Source of the DNA: JBEVMS01 sp040508515
GTDB lineage: Bacteria > Pseudomonadota > Gammaproteobacteria > Xanthomonadales > Rhodanobacteraceae
Direction of reading: 5' to 3'
Assembly: GCA_040508515.1 (NCBI GenBank)
Contig: JBEVMS010000222.1
Coordinates: forward strand, 1-28,202
DNA length: 28,202 bases
This document shows positions 6,912 through 13,989 of the stretch, piece after piece. How positions within the stretch are numbered: the first letter of the stretch is position 1; the number at the start of each line of letters is the position of its first letter. The position numbers were made by a program, and so were the translations under genes. Under the pieces are notes generated by a model. That model was not told the origin of the DNA, ran no database searches, and saw nothing but the letters and a program-made list of their open reading frames with translations.

Positions 6912-8450
6912 TCAGGCGGCCTGCGCGGTGGCCCCGGTGGCGATCCGGATGATCGCCTCCTGCGCGATCGGCTGCCCGTCACCGCCGACTTCGCCGGCCA
7001 GCAAGCCATCGCGCATTACCAGCACGCGGTCGCACAAGCCGACCACTTCGGCCAGCTCGCTGGAAATCAGCACGATGCCGATGCCCTCGCCCGCCAACTG
7101 ATCGATGATTTTGTAGATCTCGCTCTTGGCGCCGATGTCCACACCCCGGGTCGGCTCGTCCAAAATCAACACGCGCGGGCGGGTTTCGATCAAACGCGCC
7201 AGCAACACTTTCTGCTGATTGCCCCCGGACAATGCGCCGACCTTGGCTTGGCGACCGGACACGCGAATAGTGAACGCGCCGATCGCCTGATCGACCCGGC
7301 GCCGCGCCGCACCGCGGTTGAGCGCGCCGACGCGGGCATCGCCGCCGTAGACCATGAAGTTGATGTTCTCCTCGACACTCATATCCAGGAACAAGCCATC
7401 GCCCTTGCGATCCTCGGTGAGGTAGAGCACACCGGCGGCGATCGCCTGCTCGGGCGTGCGCAACACCAGGGGCTTGCCGTCGAGCATGAGCGTGCCCGCC
7501 GTGGACTTGTCGATGCCGAAGATCAAGCGCGCCAGCTCGGTGCGCCCGGAGCCGACCAAGCCGGCCAAGCCCAGCACTTCGCCACGGCGCAGGCCAAACG
7601 AACACCCGTGCACGCGCCGGCCGTCCGCCATGTCCGCCACCTCGAAGAATGTCTCTCCCGGCGACTTATCGGCGCTGCTCGATGGCTTCTTGTAAAAGCT
7701 GGACGGGTCGCGCCCGACCATCATCTTCACCAGCGCCTGCTCGGACAGTTCGGCGCGCTCCAGCGTGCCGACGTAGGCACCGTCGCGCAATACGCTGACG
7801 CGGTCGGCCAGGGCATAAATTTCGGCCATGCGATGGCTGATGTAGATGATCGCCAACCCTTCGCCGCGCAATTGCTGGATCAACGCAAACAGACGCTCGG
7901 TTTCATGCGAAGACAACGCCGCGGTCGGCTCGTCCATCACCAGGATGCGCGCCTTGGCGTGCACCGCGCGGGCGATCTCCACCAATTGGCGCTCGGCGAC
8001 CGACAGGCTGCCGACCTTGCTGGCCGCGGTGAAGCGCGCGCCCAGCCGGCGCAGCACGTCTACCGAGCCTGCCAGCATTGCGGCGCGATCGACCATGCCG
8101 AAGCGGCGCGGTTCGCGGCCCAGGAAAATGTTCTCCGCCACGCTCAACTGCGGCGCCAACGCCAGCTCCTGATAGATCACGGCAATGCCCAGGCGCTTGG
8201 CATCGGTGGGCGAACCGATGCTTACCGGCTGACCGTCGATGACGATTTCACCTCCCGAATCGGCGGTGTAAGCCCCTGAGAGAATCTTCATCAAAGTGGA
8301 TTTGCCGGCGCCGTTCTCACCCATCAGAGCCAGCACTTCGCCGCGACGGGCGGTCAAATCGACACCAGTAAGCGCACGCACCGTACCGAAGGTTTTGCGG
8401 ATGCCGCGCATTTGCAGCACGGCTACGTTCGGCACTTGATCGTCGCTCAC
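6912..8450 (-). CDS. Sugar ABC transporter, duplicated ATPase
   Basis: A 512-residue cytoplasmic ATPase with two ABC domains, as in RbsA/XylG/MglA. Domain 1 has Walker A (GENGAGKST), signature (LSVAERQ) and Walker B (ILVMDEPTAAL). Domain 2 has the degenerate P-loop usual for this family (GLVGSGRTE) and a good signature (LSGGNQQKV) with Walker B (VLILDEPTRGVD). The reading frame opens with GTG-ATG-GTG at 8456, 8453 and 8450. I chose GTG at 8450 because a nine-base anti-Shine-Dalgarno match (GGAGGTGAT) ends just before it and would be too close to the other two codons. It is first in the operon. No sugar kinase, isomerase or dehydrogenase is beside it. Confidence 0.93.
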   Translation of the reverse strand: MSDDQVPNVAVLQMRGIRKTFGTVRALTGVDLTARRGEVLALMGENGAGKSTLMKILSGAYTADSGGEIVIDGQPVSIGSPTDAKRLGIAVIYQELALAPQLSVAENIFLGREPRRFGMVDRAAMLAGSVDVLRRLGARFTAASKVGSLSVAERQLVEIARAVHAKARILVMDEPTAALSSHETERLFALIQQLRGEGLAIIYISHRMAEIYALADRVSVLRDGAYVGTLERAELSEQALVKMMVGRDPSSFYKKPSSSADKSPGETFFEVADMADGRRVHGCSFGLRRGEVLGLAGLVGSGRTELARLIFGIDKSTAGTLMLDGKPLVLRTPEQAIAAGVLYLTEDRKGDGLFLDMSVEENINFMVYGGDARVGALNRGAARRRVDQAIGAFTIRVSGRQAKVGALSGGNQQKVLLARLIETRPRVLILDEPTRGVDIGAKSEIYKIIDQLAGEGIGIVLISSELAEVVGLCDRVLVMRDGLLAGEVGGDGQPIAQEAIIRIATGATAQAA

Positions 8451-8497
8451 CATCACCTCCAGCCCGGAACCTGATGCACCCGACAGCGTTATCGTTC

Positions 8498-8520
8498 ATG
8501 GGAGCCACCGTAGCCCCCAT
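8498..8520 (-). promoter_or_regulatory. Imperfect dyad upstream of the sugar importer operon
   Basis: ATGGGAGC (8498-8505) and GCCCCCAT (8513-8520) form an 8-bp dyad with one mismatch and a 7-nt spacer, 48 to 70 bp before the GTG of the ATPase gene. It could be a repressor operator or a leader hairpin of the importer transcript. No promoter boxes are clear enough to decide. Confidence 0.3.
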
Positions 8521-8798
8521 CAAAACTGGCGTTGCCTAAGCACTAGAGAGCGGCAAGCTATCCCAAAGAAAACGGGCATGCAAGCAAGCGCCGGGGAGTT
8601 GCATCCACGCCATTTCACGACAGCCAAAGCGCCGATCGTGACGCGTCGCCGCTTGTGCGACGCAGCATCTCCAATGCCCTGTCGGCGCCGTGGGGATCGA
8701 GAGCCCCGCTGGCGATGAAATGCATAGAGACGTCTACACGTCCATAATTCACAGCCCAAACCACCAAAGTCAGCGCCACCAAGGAGCCGGAGAGCGCG

Positions 8799-8840
8799 CA
8801 CTGTAACGTGCAACACGCTGCCTGTATCGGCGACGTTACA
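8799..8840. repeat. TGTAACGT / ACGTTACA inverted repeat, possible enhancer
   Basis: TGTAACGT (8802-8809) and its exact reverse complement ACGTTACA (8833-8840) have centres 31 bp apart, about three helical turns. A further TGTA lies at 8823-8826, forming TGTA-N10-TACA with 8837-8840. The segment lies about 170-215 bp upstream of the predicted start of the sigma-54 transcript, a usual distance for activator binding sites. Confidence 0.4.
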
Positions 8841-8901
8841 TCGAGCCGCGCACGCACAGTGACGCCAGATGCGCTGTTATCCCGGACGTCTGCCGGGTCG
8901 A

Positions 8902-8922
8902 CACTGTAAAGGATGCAACACG
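8902..8922. repeat. Second copy of the CACTGTAA...TGCAACACG element
   Basis: CACTGTAA followed by TGCAACACG occurs at 8799-8817 with a 2-nt gap and again at 8902-8922 with a 4-nt gap. The second copy is centred about 100 bp upstream of the predicted sigma-54 start point. The duplicated element looks like a paired regulator site. Confidence 0.4.
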
Positions 8923-8984
8923 TGCGACACGCAGGGCGCACGCAGGAAACGCTGTAGGTACGCCAACTTCAGACCGAAGATCAC

Positions 8985-9001
8985 TTGGCATGACCTTTGC
9001 T
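8985..9001 (+). promoter_or_regulatory. Sigma-54 (-24/-12) promoter
   Basis: TTGGCATGACCTTTGCT matches the sigma-54 consensus YTGGCACGRNNNTTGCW at 13 of its 14 defined positions, the only difference being C to T after TGGCA. The invariant GG (8987-8988) and GC (8999-9000) have the exact spacing required. The start point would be near 9011-9012. A gene for a sigma-54 activator lies 0.4 kb downstream on the opposite strand. Confidence 0.65.
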
Positions 9002-9011
9002 CATCAACCTA

Positions 9012-9315
9012 CAAGCACGGAGCGATCAGGGCTAAGCATGCGCAGATGCACGATGCCGCCACCTCTCCGTGATGGCGTCTTTAGCCGCGCGCCAATTATC
9101 GGAGCCAGCTTTAAACCTTACATCGCGCCTTGCGCTGAAGTCTCAAGCGCGATCGGATCGATGGAAAAGCTTCAACGGACACATAGGCAGCGTGCCCTAG
9201 GCCCGCGCCGATTAAGCCGCGCACTGCGGCAACGAGGGCGGTAACCCGGCAGCAATTGCCGGGCACCAACGGAAGCCCCCGACCCGTCCCCTGCGGGTCG
9301 GGGGTCTTCTCTTTT
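9012..9315 (+). ncRNA. Predicted sigma-54-driven small RNA, about 300 nt
   Basis: This unit is bounded by the sigma-54 promoter at 8985-9001 and a strong intrinsic terminator at 9276-9315. It contains a perfect 7-bp hairpin (CCCGGCA 9245-9251, TGCCGGG 9257-9263) just before the terminator, and four ANGGA motifs (9017, 9161, 9175, 9269), the core bound by CsrA/RsmA proteins. A 68-codon frame runs from ATG 9038 (AGGG 6 nt upstream) to TAA 9244, with an arginine-rich C-terminus. Its third-position GC is well below that of neighbouring genes, so I favour a non-coding RNA, though a small protein or dual-function RNA is possible. I recognise no known RNA family. The 5' end is inferred from the promoter. 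Confidence 0.45.
9276..9315 (+). terminator. Strong intrinsic terminator
   Basis: An 11-bp perfect GC-rich stem (CCCCCGACCCG 9276-9286, CGGGTCGGGGG 9294-9304) with a 7-nt loop is followed by TCTTCTCTTTT. The T-rich tract is only on the plus-strand side, so it ends a rightward transcript. The only rightward unit before it is the predicted RNA starting near 9012. Confidence 0.85.
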
Positions 9316-9411
9316 GCAACGACCATCCATTTTTTAGATGGCTAAACGCCAGAATTTTCCCAACCACCGCACGCCAGCGCATTCCTAGCCACAGACGTCG
9401 TGTCCAGGTGC

Positions 9412-10740
9412 TTAGCGCATCTGATCCAAGGGCAGCTGGTGCTTCTTGCACAGGCGATAGACCGTAACCCGCGAAACCTTCAGTCGCCGCGCGCATTCGG
9501 TGATGTTGAAGCGGCTTTCGCGCAGACAGGCAAGCACCGCATCGCGCTCGGCGCTGATGCGATGGGCGCTCAACGCCGCAGGTGGCGCATCGAACAGTTC
9601 CAAATCCTGCGGCGAGATCAGCGCATCCTCGGCGACCACCGCCGCGCGCTGCACCCGATTGAGCAATTCACGCACATTGCCGCGCCAGGCAAAGCCACGC
9701 ATCGCCTGGCGTGCGCTGCGACTGAACGCACGCGCCTGGGTGTCATGCTGCTCGCGAAAGCTGTCCAGGAAATGCTGCGCCAGCAGTTCCACGTCGCCTT
9801 CGCGTTCGCGCAGTGCCGGCATGCGCAGGCGCAGCACGTTGAGGCGGTAGTAGAGGTCTTCGCGGAAGCGCCCTTGGGCAATCGCTTTTTCCAGATCCAC
9901 ATGTGTCGCCGCCAACACCCGCACATCGACTTTGATCGACTGCGTGCTGCCGATGCGTTCCAGTGTGCCTTCCTGAAGAAACCGCAGCAGGTTGGTCTGC
10001 GCATCCAGCGGCAGGTCGCCGATCTCATCCAGAAACACGGTGCCTCCGGCCGCCGCTTCAAAATAGCCGATGCGCCGGCTGGTCGCGCCGGTGAATGAAC
10101 CGCGCTCGTGCCCGAACAATTCGGACTGCACCAGATTGGCCGGCAGCGCGCCGCAATTGATCGCCGCGAACGGCCGCGCGCCACGCTGCGAGAGCTGGTG
10201 TAGATAGCGCGCCGCCACCTCCTTGCCGGTACCGGTTTCCCCGGTGATCAGCACCGGCAGATCGACCGGCGCGTATTTGCGGATGCTGGCGATGGTGCTG
10301 AGCATGATGGCGCTGCGGCCCAGGATCGGCATGACGTCGGCCGACGCCAGCAGCGGCTCGCCACCGTCCAGACGCTGCACGATATCCAGCAGCCAGCGCA
10401 CCTCCACCGGTGCGGTGAAAAAAGCCAGGCAGTCGCGCAGCAACGGATGCAACGGCGAGCTGGAGGTGGCCGGCGCGCTGGCGAGCAAGGCGATCCATGG
10501 CAGATGCGCGTGATCGGCCACCACGTGCGCCATCTGCTCGATCGCCGCCTCGTCGCAGCACTGGCGCAGATCCGCCACCGCCACCACGGTGTCGCCGTTG
10601 CGTGTGCCGATGCCCCGCTGTTGCGCGGGATCGGCGAGGCGCAACGGCCAGCCCGCTAGGGCAAACGCGGCGCGCTCGTCACTGTCCGCCTGGCCGAACC
10701 ATACGATGCATCGCCTGGCGTTCGCCCGCGTATCGGCCAT
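9412..10740 (-). CDS. Sigma-54-dependent activator (bEBP), VpsR-like architecture
   Basis: A 442-residue enhancer-binding activator. Residues 1 to about 135 form an N-terminal sensory domain that I would compare to the pseudo-receiver of VpsR-type regulators, with low certainty. The AAA+ domain has Walker A GETGTGKE (167-174), a GSFTGA sigma-54 contact loop (214-219, Ala to Ser against the usual GAFTGA), Walker B FLDEIGD (Asp238-Glu239) and REDLYYRLN (293-301). A Fis-type helix-turn-helix (NITECARRL...VSRVTVYRL) ends the protein. The start at ATG 10740 is set by GGGAGG 4 nt upstream; the frame opens at 10845. A perfect Clp/CRP-type site lies about 100 bp upstream. It faces a sigma-54-promoted RNA unit, a likely target. 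Confidence 0.9.
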   Translation of the reverse strand: MADTRANARRCIVWFGQADSDERAAFALAGWPLRLADPAQQRGIGTRNGDTVVAVADLRQCCDEAAIEQMAHVVADHAHLPWIALLASAPATSSSPLHPLLRDCLAFFTAPVEVRWLLDIVQRLDGGEPLLASADVMPILGRSAIMLSTIASIRKYAPVDLPVLITGETGTGKEVAARYLHQLSQRGARPFAAINCGALPANLVQSELFGHERGSFTGATSRRIGYFEAAAGGTVFLDEIGDLPLDAQTNLLRFLQEGTLERIGSTQSIKVDVRVLAATHVDLEKAIAQGRFREDLYYRLNVLRLRMPALREREGDVELLAQHFLDSFREQHDTQARAFSRSARQAMRGFAWRGNVRELLNRVQRAAVVAEDALISPQDLELFDAPPAALSAHRISAERDAVLACLRESRFNITECARRLKVSRVTVYRLCKKHQLPLDQMR

Positions 10741-10836
10741 GACCCCTCCCGCCCTTGCGTCCCCTGCAGCATGGTCACTCGAGGCAGGCGCCATCCCGAT
10801 GCCTGCTCGAAGGTGTGCGCCACGCTCGCGCGCTTT

Positions 10837-10852
10837 GTGACGCATATCACAC
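10837..10852. promoter_or_regulatory. Perfect CRP/Clp binding site
   Basis: TGTGACGCATATCACA fits the CRP consensus TGTGA-N6-TCACA exactly. In Xanthomonas the CRP homologue Clp binds this same sequence and its binding is blocked by cyclic di-GMP. The site is centred about 104 bp upstream of the activator ATG at 10740 and about 80 bp past the stop of the LON-domain gene, so the activator gene is the likely target. I cannot place clear -35/-10 boxes. Confidence 0.7.
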
Positions 10853-10925
10853 TATGGAACACATTTGTCACAGCCGGTCAAGCCCTGCCAGAGCACAAGC
10901 GCCGCAGACAGGGCCTGCCGCGTCG

Positions 10926-11531
10926 TTATTCCTTCTGAAAGCGAGGCAAAATATCGCGCAGTTCGGCCAGTCGACGCAGCGGATCGTCCACTTCGAGCAT
11001 GCGCTGCTGTTCTTCGGCGGCCAGCGGCAACAGTTCGGCCAGCCGGAAACCGACCCAACCGGCATCGTCGTAATAGCTGCGCGGCACGTGCTGCCAATGC
11101 GGCGCAATCTGCTCGATCAGCCGTTCCAAAATGGTCTGCAGCAGGGCGAACTCGACCGGCACCGGCGCCAACGGCTCGCCGATGCCCCAGTCCTCGATCT
11201 CGCCGCGAATCAAGCCGTCCGAGCGCACGCGCGTGCGCACCACTCGAAAGCGCTCGGCGCCCTCGATCACGATGCCGAGCAGACCGTCATCGCGATTATG
11301 GAAATCGGTGATCCGCGCCAGCGTGCCGATCGAAGCCGGTAGCGCCGGCTCGCCGACTTCTTCGCCTTGCAGAATCAGGCAGACGCCGAAGCCGGCGTCG
11401 TGACGGGCGCATTCGCGCACCATGTCCAGGTAACGCGGCTCGAAGATGCGCAACTGCATGCGCCCGCCCGGATAGAGCACCGAGGAGAGCGGAAACAGCG
11501 GCAGTTCGGTCAACGGGGAGGGCGTGGCCAT
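10926..11531 (-). CDS. LON-substrate-binding-domain protein
   Basis: A 201-residue stand-alone version of the N-terminal domain of Lon protease (PF02190 type), without ATPase or protease parts. The opening LPLFPLSSVLYPGGRMQLRIFEPRYLDMV region is the domain hallmark, in residues 9-37, followed by a GFGVCLI strand and a helical C-terminal half. Such proteins are common in proteobacteria and their function is not established; a substrate-recognition or adaptor role is a guess. The start is ATG at 11531, the first position matching the family. No ribosome binding site precedes it, but a promoter-like pair lies so close that the mRNA may be leaderless. It is divergent from the ABC transporter genes. 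Confidence 0.88.
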   Translation of the reverse strand: MATPSPLTELPLFPLSSVLYPGGRMQLRIFEPRYLDMVRECARHDAGFGVCLILQGEEVGEPALPASIGTLARITDFHNRDDGLLGIVIEGAERFRVVRTRVRSDGLIRGEIEDWGIGEPLAPVPVEFALLQTILERLIEQIAPHWQHVPRSYYDDAGWVGFRLAELLPLAAEEQQRMLEVDDPLRRLAELRDILPRFQKE

Positions 11532-11538
11532 GGCGCGT

Positions 11539-11567
11539 AGTTTACCGCTGCCACTCGCCCGGGTCAC
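11539..11567 (-). promoter_or_regulatory. Promoter-like pair giving a leaderless LON-domain mRNA
   Basis: On the minus strand GTGACC (11562-11567), a 17-bp spacer and TAAACT (11539-11544) precede the ATG at 11531 by 7 nt. A start 7-8 nt after the -10 box would fall on the A of the ATG. Each box matches consensus at 4 of 6 positions, and there is no Shine-Dalgarno sequence. Confidence 0.4.
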
Positions 11568-11664
11568 CGCGCGGACCGGCGAAAACTGGACGGCAAGGCG
11601 CATGCTGGGCGACAGTCGAAGAACCTCACCACCGCGAGTTCGCATGCGCCAGATCGATCCCTCC

Positions 11665-12582
11665 ATGGACGACCGCCCGCCGTCTTTCGCGATGCCCGCC
11701 GCCGCGCCGATCATCCACGTGCAGGCGCTGTGCAAATCCTTCGGCAAACGCCAGGTGCTGCGCGGCATCGACTGGCAGGTGCCACCCGGACGGGTGATCG
11801 GCCTGCTCGGTCGCAACGGGGCCGGCAAGACCACCCTGCTGCGCTGCCTGCTGGGACTTTCGCCAGTGGACAGCGGCGATATCCGCGTGTTCGGCGAATC
11901 GATCGCTCAGCCGGGCGGCGAACGACTGCATCGGCTGGGCTTCGTGCCGCAGAGCTTCGATCTGTTTCCCTGGATGAAGGTGCGCGGCTACCTCGACTTC
12001 ACCGCCGCGTTCTACACACGCTGGAACGCACCGCTGACCGAACGCCTGCTGGGCGAGTGGCAGCTCGATCCGAAGCAGAAGATCGGCCAGCTATCCCAAG
12101 GCCAGCGGCAAAAGCTGGCGATCGTGCGCGCGCTCGCACCGGAACCCGAGCTATTGGTGCTGGACGAACCGGTCGCCAGCCTCGATCCGCAGGCGCGGCG
12201 TGCCTTCATGGACGAGTTGCTGGAACTGATGCGCCAGCCCGGCCGCACGGTGATCTTCTCCACCCATATCACCGCCGACCTGGAACGCGCCGGGGCGGAC
12301 ATCGCGCTGCTGCGCGAGGGCCGCATGCAGTTCACGCGTCCGCTGGCCGAGCTGCGCCAGCACCTGCGCCGGGTGCTGCTGCGCCGCGCGCAAGGCTGGC
12401 CGCAGCCACCGCAGCCACCGCAGACACCGGGCCAGCTCAGCGTCAGCGTGCGTGGCGAATTGGCCACGTTGCTGGTCGAGGATGCCGATCCACAGGCGTT
12501 GCAAGCACTCGCCCTGCGTGAGGGCGCCAGCCTGAGTATCGAGGTGCCAAGCGTGGAAGATCTGTTCGTGGAGCTGGCATGA
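11665..12582 (+). CDS. ABC transporter ATP-binding protein
   Basis: A cytoplasmic ABC ATPase of about 305 residues, of the single-domain exporter-associated type (CcmA/NatA-like). Motifs in order are Walker A GRNGAGKTT, Q-loop VPQSFDLFP, signature LSQGQRQKL, Walker B LLVLDEPVASLD and the H-loop FSTHI. About 90 residues of less conserved C-terminal sequence follow. The start is uncertain: ATGs at 11524, 11644, 11665 and 11692 are in frame and none has a good ribosome binding site. I chose 11665; the ABC domain itself begins near 11710. It overlaps the next gene by 4 bp (ATGA), so the two proteins very probably form one transporter. Confidence 0.88.
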   Translation: MDDRPPSFAMPAAAPIIHVQALCKSFGKRQVLRGIDWQVPPGRVIGLLGRNGAGKTTLLRCLLGLSPVDSGDIRVFGESIAQPGGERLHRLGFVPQSFDLFPWMKVRGYLDFTAAFYTRWNAPLTERLLGEWQLDPKQKIGQLSQGQRQKLAIVRALAPEPELLVLDEPVASLDPQARRAFMDELLELMRQPGRTVIFSTHITADLERAGADIALLREGRMQFTRPLAELRQHLRRVLLRRAQGWPQPPQPPQTPGQLSVSVRGELATLLVEDADPQALQALALREGASLSIEVPSVEDLFVELA

Positions 12583-13985
12583 GCGCCAGTCGCGCACTGC
12601 TCCTGCTGCCGCTGCGGCGGATGCCGCTGGGCGCCGGCGTGCTGGCCTTTCTGCTGGGCGGCGGCGCCAGCGTGCTGGTACTGGCCGGCTGGCACCGCTC
12701 CAGCGGCATGGCCACGCTGGCGCTGGCGCTGGCGCTGCTAATGGCCGCCAACGTGGTCTGGCACCTGCTGGCCGGCAGCCAGTTGCGTGAGCTTGGTCGT
12801 CGCGAACACTGGCTGCTGCCGCAGTTGAAACAGCGATTGCTAGGCCTGGGTCTGGTCGGATGGCTGGGCTGGAGCCTGCCTGCCGGCGGGGTCGTCGCGG
12901 TGCTGGACGGAGCGCGGCAGGGCTTGTTGGTCGCTGCCGCCAGCCTGCTGCTCAGCGCGCTGGGGCTGTGCATCGGCAGCGGTCGGGCGCTGGCGCTGTG
13001 GCTAGGCTTGGCGGTGATGGCGGCCGATGTGTTGGCGCCGGGCCTCCTGCGCAATCCGATGTTCTGGCAAAGCCAGGCAGCGATCGTCGTGCTGCTGGCG
13101 CTGGCGTTGGCCCTGCTGTGGCTGGCGCTGCATCCGTTGGGTCGTGTCGAGGACGCTGACCCTGCCCAGGCGCCGCTGTCGGCGGTGCCATCCACGCCTT
13201 CGCTGGAAGGCCGCCGGCGCACGCCGTTATGGCGCGCCCTGATCAACGTGTTCGATGCCCTGGCCGAGCGCGCGATGCAGCGGCAACTGCGGCGCTATCG
13301 ACAGCAGCCAGACCCCGCGCGACGCCTGCGGCTGGTGCGCAGTCTGCTGCTACCACACGACAACCTGGCCGCCACCGTGCTGCGGCTGCTCGGGATGGGC
13401 GTGCTGGTGATGGCCTATGTCGCCTTTCGCCAGAAGCACACGCCGCAGGACGCCAGTTTCGTGGTCTGGTACGCGATCTTGCTGGCTCTAACGCGGTTTC
13501 CGCAGATCGGACGCGGCATGCAGCGGATGCAGCCGCACCTGGCCGATCTCTATCTCACCCTGGCCCCCGCGACCCACGCGCAATACCAGCAGACGCTGGC
13601 ACAGGTACTGCGCGTCTTGGTGCCCGGTGTGGTGCTTAATGCGCTGGGCTTCACTGTGCTGGGTTTGCTGGTGCTGCACGAGGGCACGCCATTTCCACTG
13701 CTGTTGCTCACCGTGATCATCGCCACGGCATATGCGCTGGTGGCGCTGGCCCTGCATCTGATCGGCCCGCAAGGCCTAGTGGGACGCGGCGTGGTCAATG
13801 TCGTGGTGGTCCTTGCGGCGACACTGACTTTTTATCTCGGGCGCTGGCTGATTGAGCTGTTCGGGCTGTGGCCGGGCAGCTTGCTGCTGGCGGTGCCGGC
13901 GCTCAGCTTCGGCATCGGCGTGTGGCTGGCCGCGCAGCAGGAATACAGCCGGCGCCGACCGGTGTTCGATGCGCCGGCCGAGTAG
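12579..13985 (+). CDS. Polytopic membrane protein, partner of the ABC ATPase
   Basis: A 468-residue integral membrane protein. Hydrophobicity suggests about six helices in residues 17-186, a cytoplasmic stretch rich in Arg and Gln at 187-265, then five or six more helices to residue 455. I recognise no named family; the pairing with an ABC ATPase (4-bp overlap, same strand) makes it the likely transmembrane subunit of an exporter with two six-helix halves. The substrate is unknown. It ends 4 bp from the stop codon of the convergent mpl gene, with no terminator hairpin between them. Confidence 0.8.
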   Translation: MSASRALLLLPLRRMPLGAGVLAFLLGGGASVLVLAGWHRSSGMATLALALALLMAANVVWHLLAGSQLRELGRREHWLLPQLKQRLLGLGLVGWLGWSLPAGGVVAVLDGARQGLLVAAASLLLSALGLCIGSGRALALWLGLAVMAADVLAPGLLRNPMFWQSQAAIVVLLALALALLWLALHPLGRVEDADPAQAPLSAVPSTPSLEGRRRTPLWRALINVFDALAERAMQRQLRRYRQQPDPARRLRLVRSLLLPHDNLAATVLRLLGMGVLVMAYVAFRQKHTPQDASFVVWYAILLALTRFPQIGRGMQRMQPHLADLYLTLAPATHAQYQQTLAQVLRVLVPGVVLNALGFTVLGLLVLHEGTPFPLLLLTVIIATAYALVALALHLIGPQGLVGRGVVNVVVVLAATLTFYLGRWLIELFGLWPGSLLLAVPALSFGIGVWLAAQQEYSRRRPVFDAPAE

Positions 13986-13989
13986 CCGC

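Larger units (their letters stand above)
8451..9411. other. 961-bp region without a confident protein gene
   Basis: The region holds the importer leader, a set of TGTAA-type repeats (8799-8922), a sigma-54 promoter (8985-9001), a predicted RNA ending in a strong terminator (9276-9315) and a small hairpin at 9328-9346 (CCATC/GATGG). A minus-strand frame at 8615-8941 has one possible membrane helix but no ribosome binding site and lower third-position GC than the neighbours, so I do not call it a gene. Confidence 0.6.

Noticed and set aside
8615..8941. Minus-strand 108-codon frame with a hydrophobic stretch and a plausible C-terminal helix
   Set aside because: No ribosome binding site at its ATG or at the internal GTG, third-position GC of about 72% in its second half against clearly higher values in the neighbours, and its N-terminal part overlaps the conserved-looking TGTAA repeats.
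9328..9346. Small CCATC/GATGG hairpin with six T residues in its loop, near the end of the bEBP gene
   Set aside because: Only 5 bp of stem and the T-run is in the loop, so it is not an intrinsic terminator on either strand.
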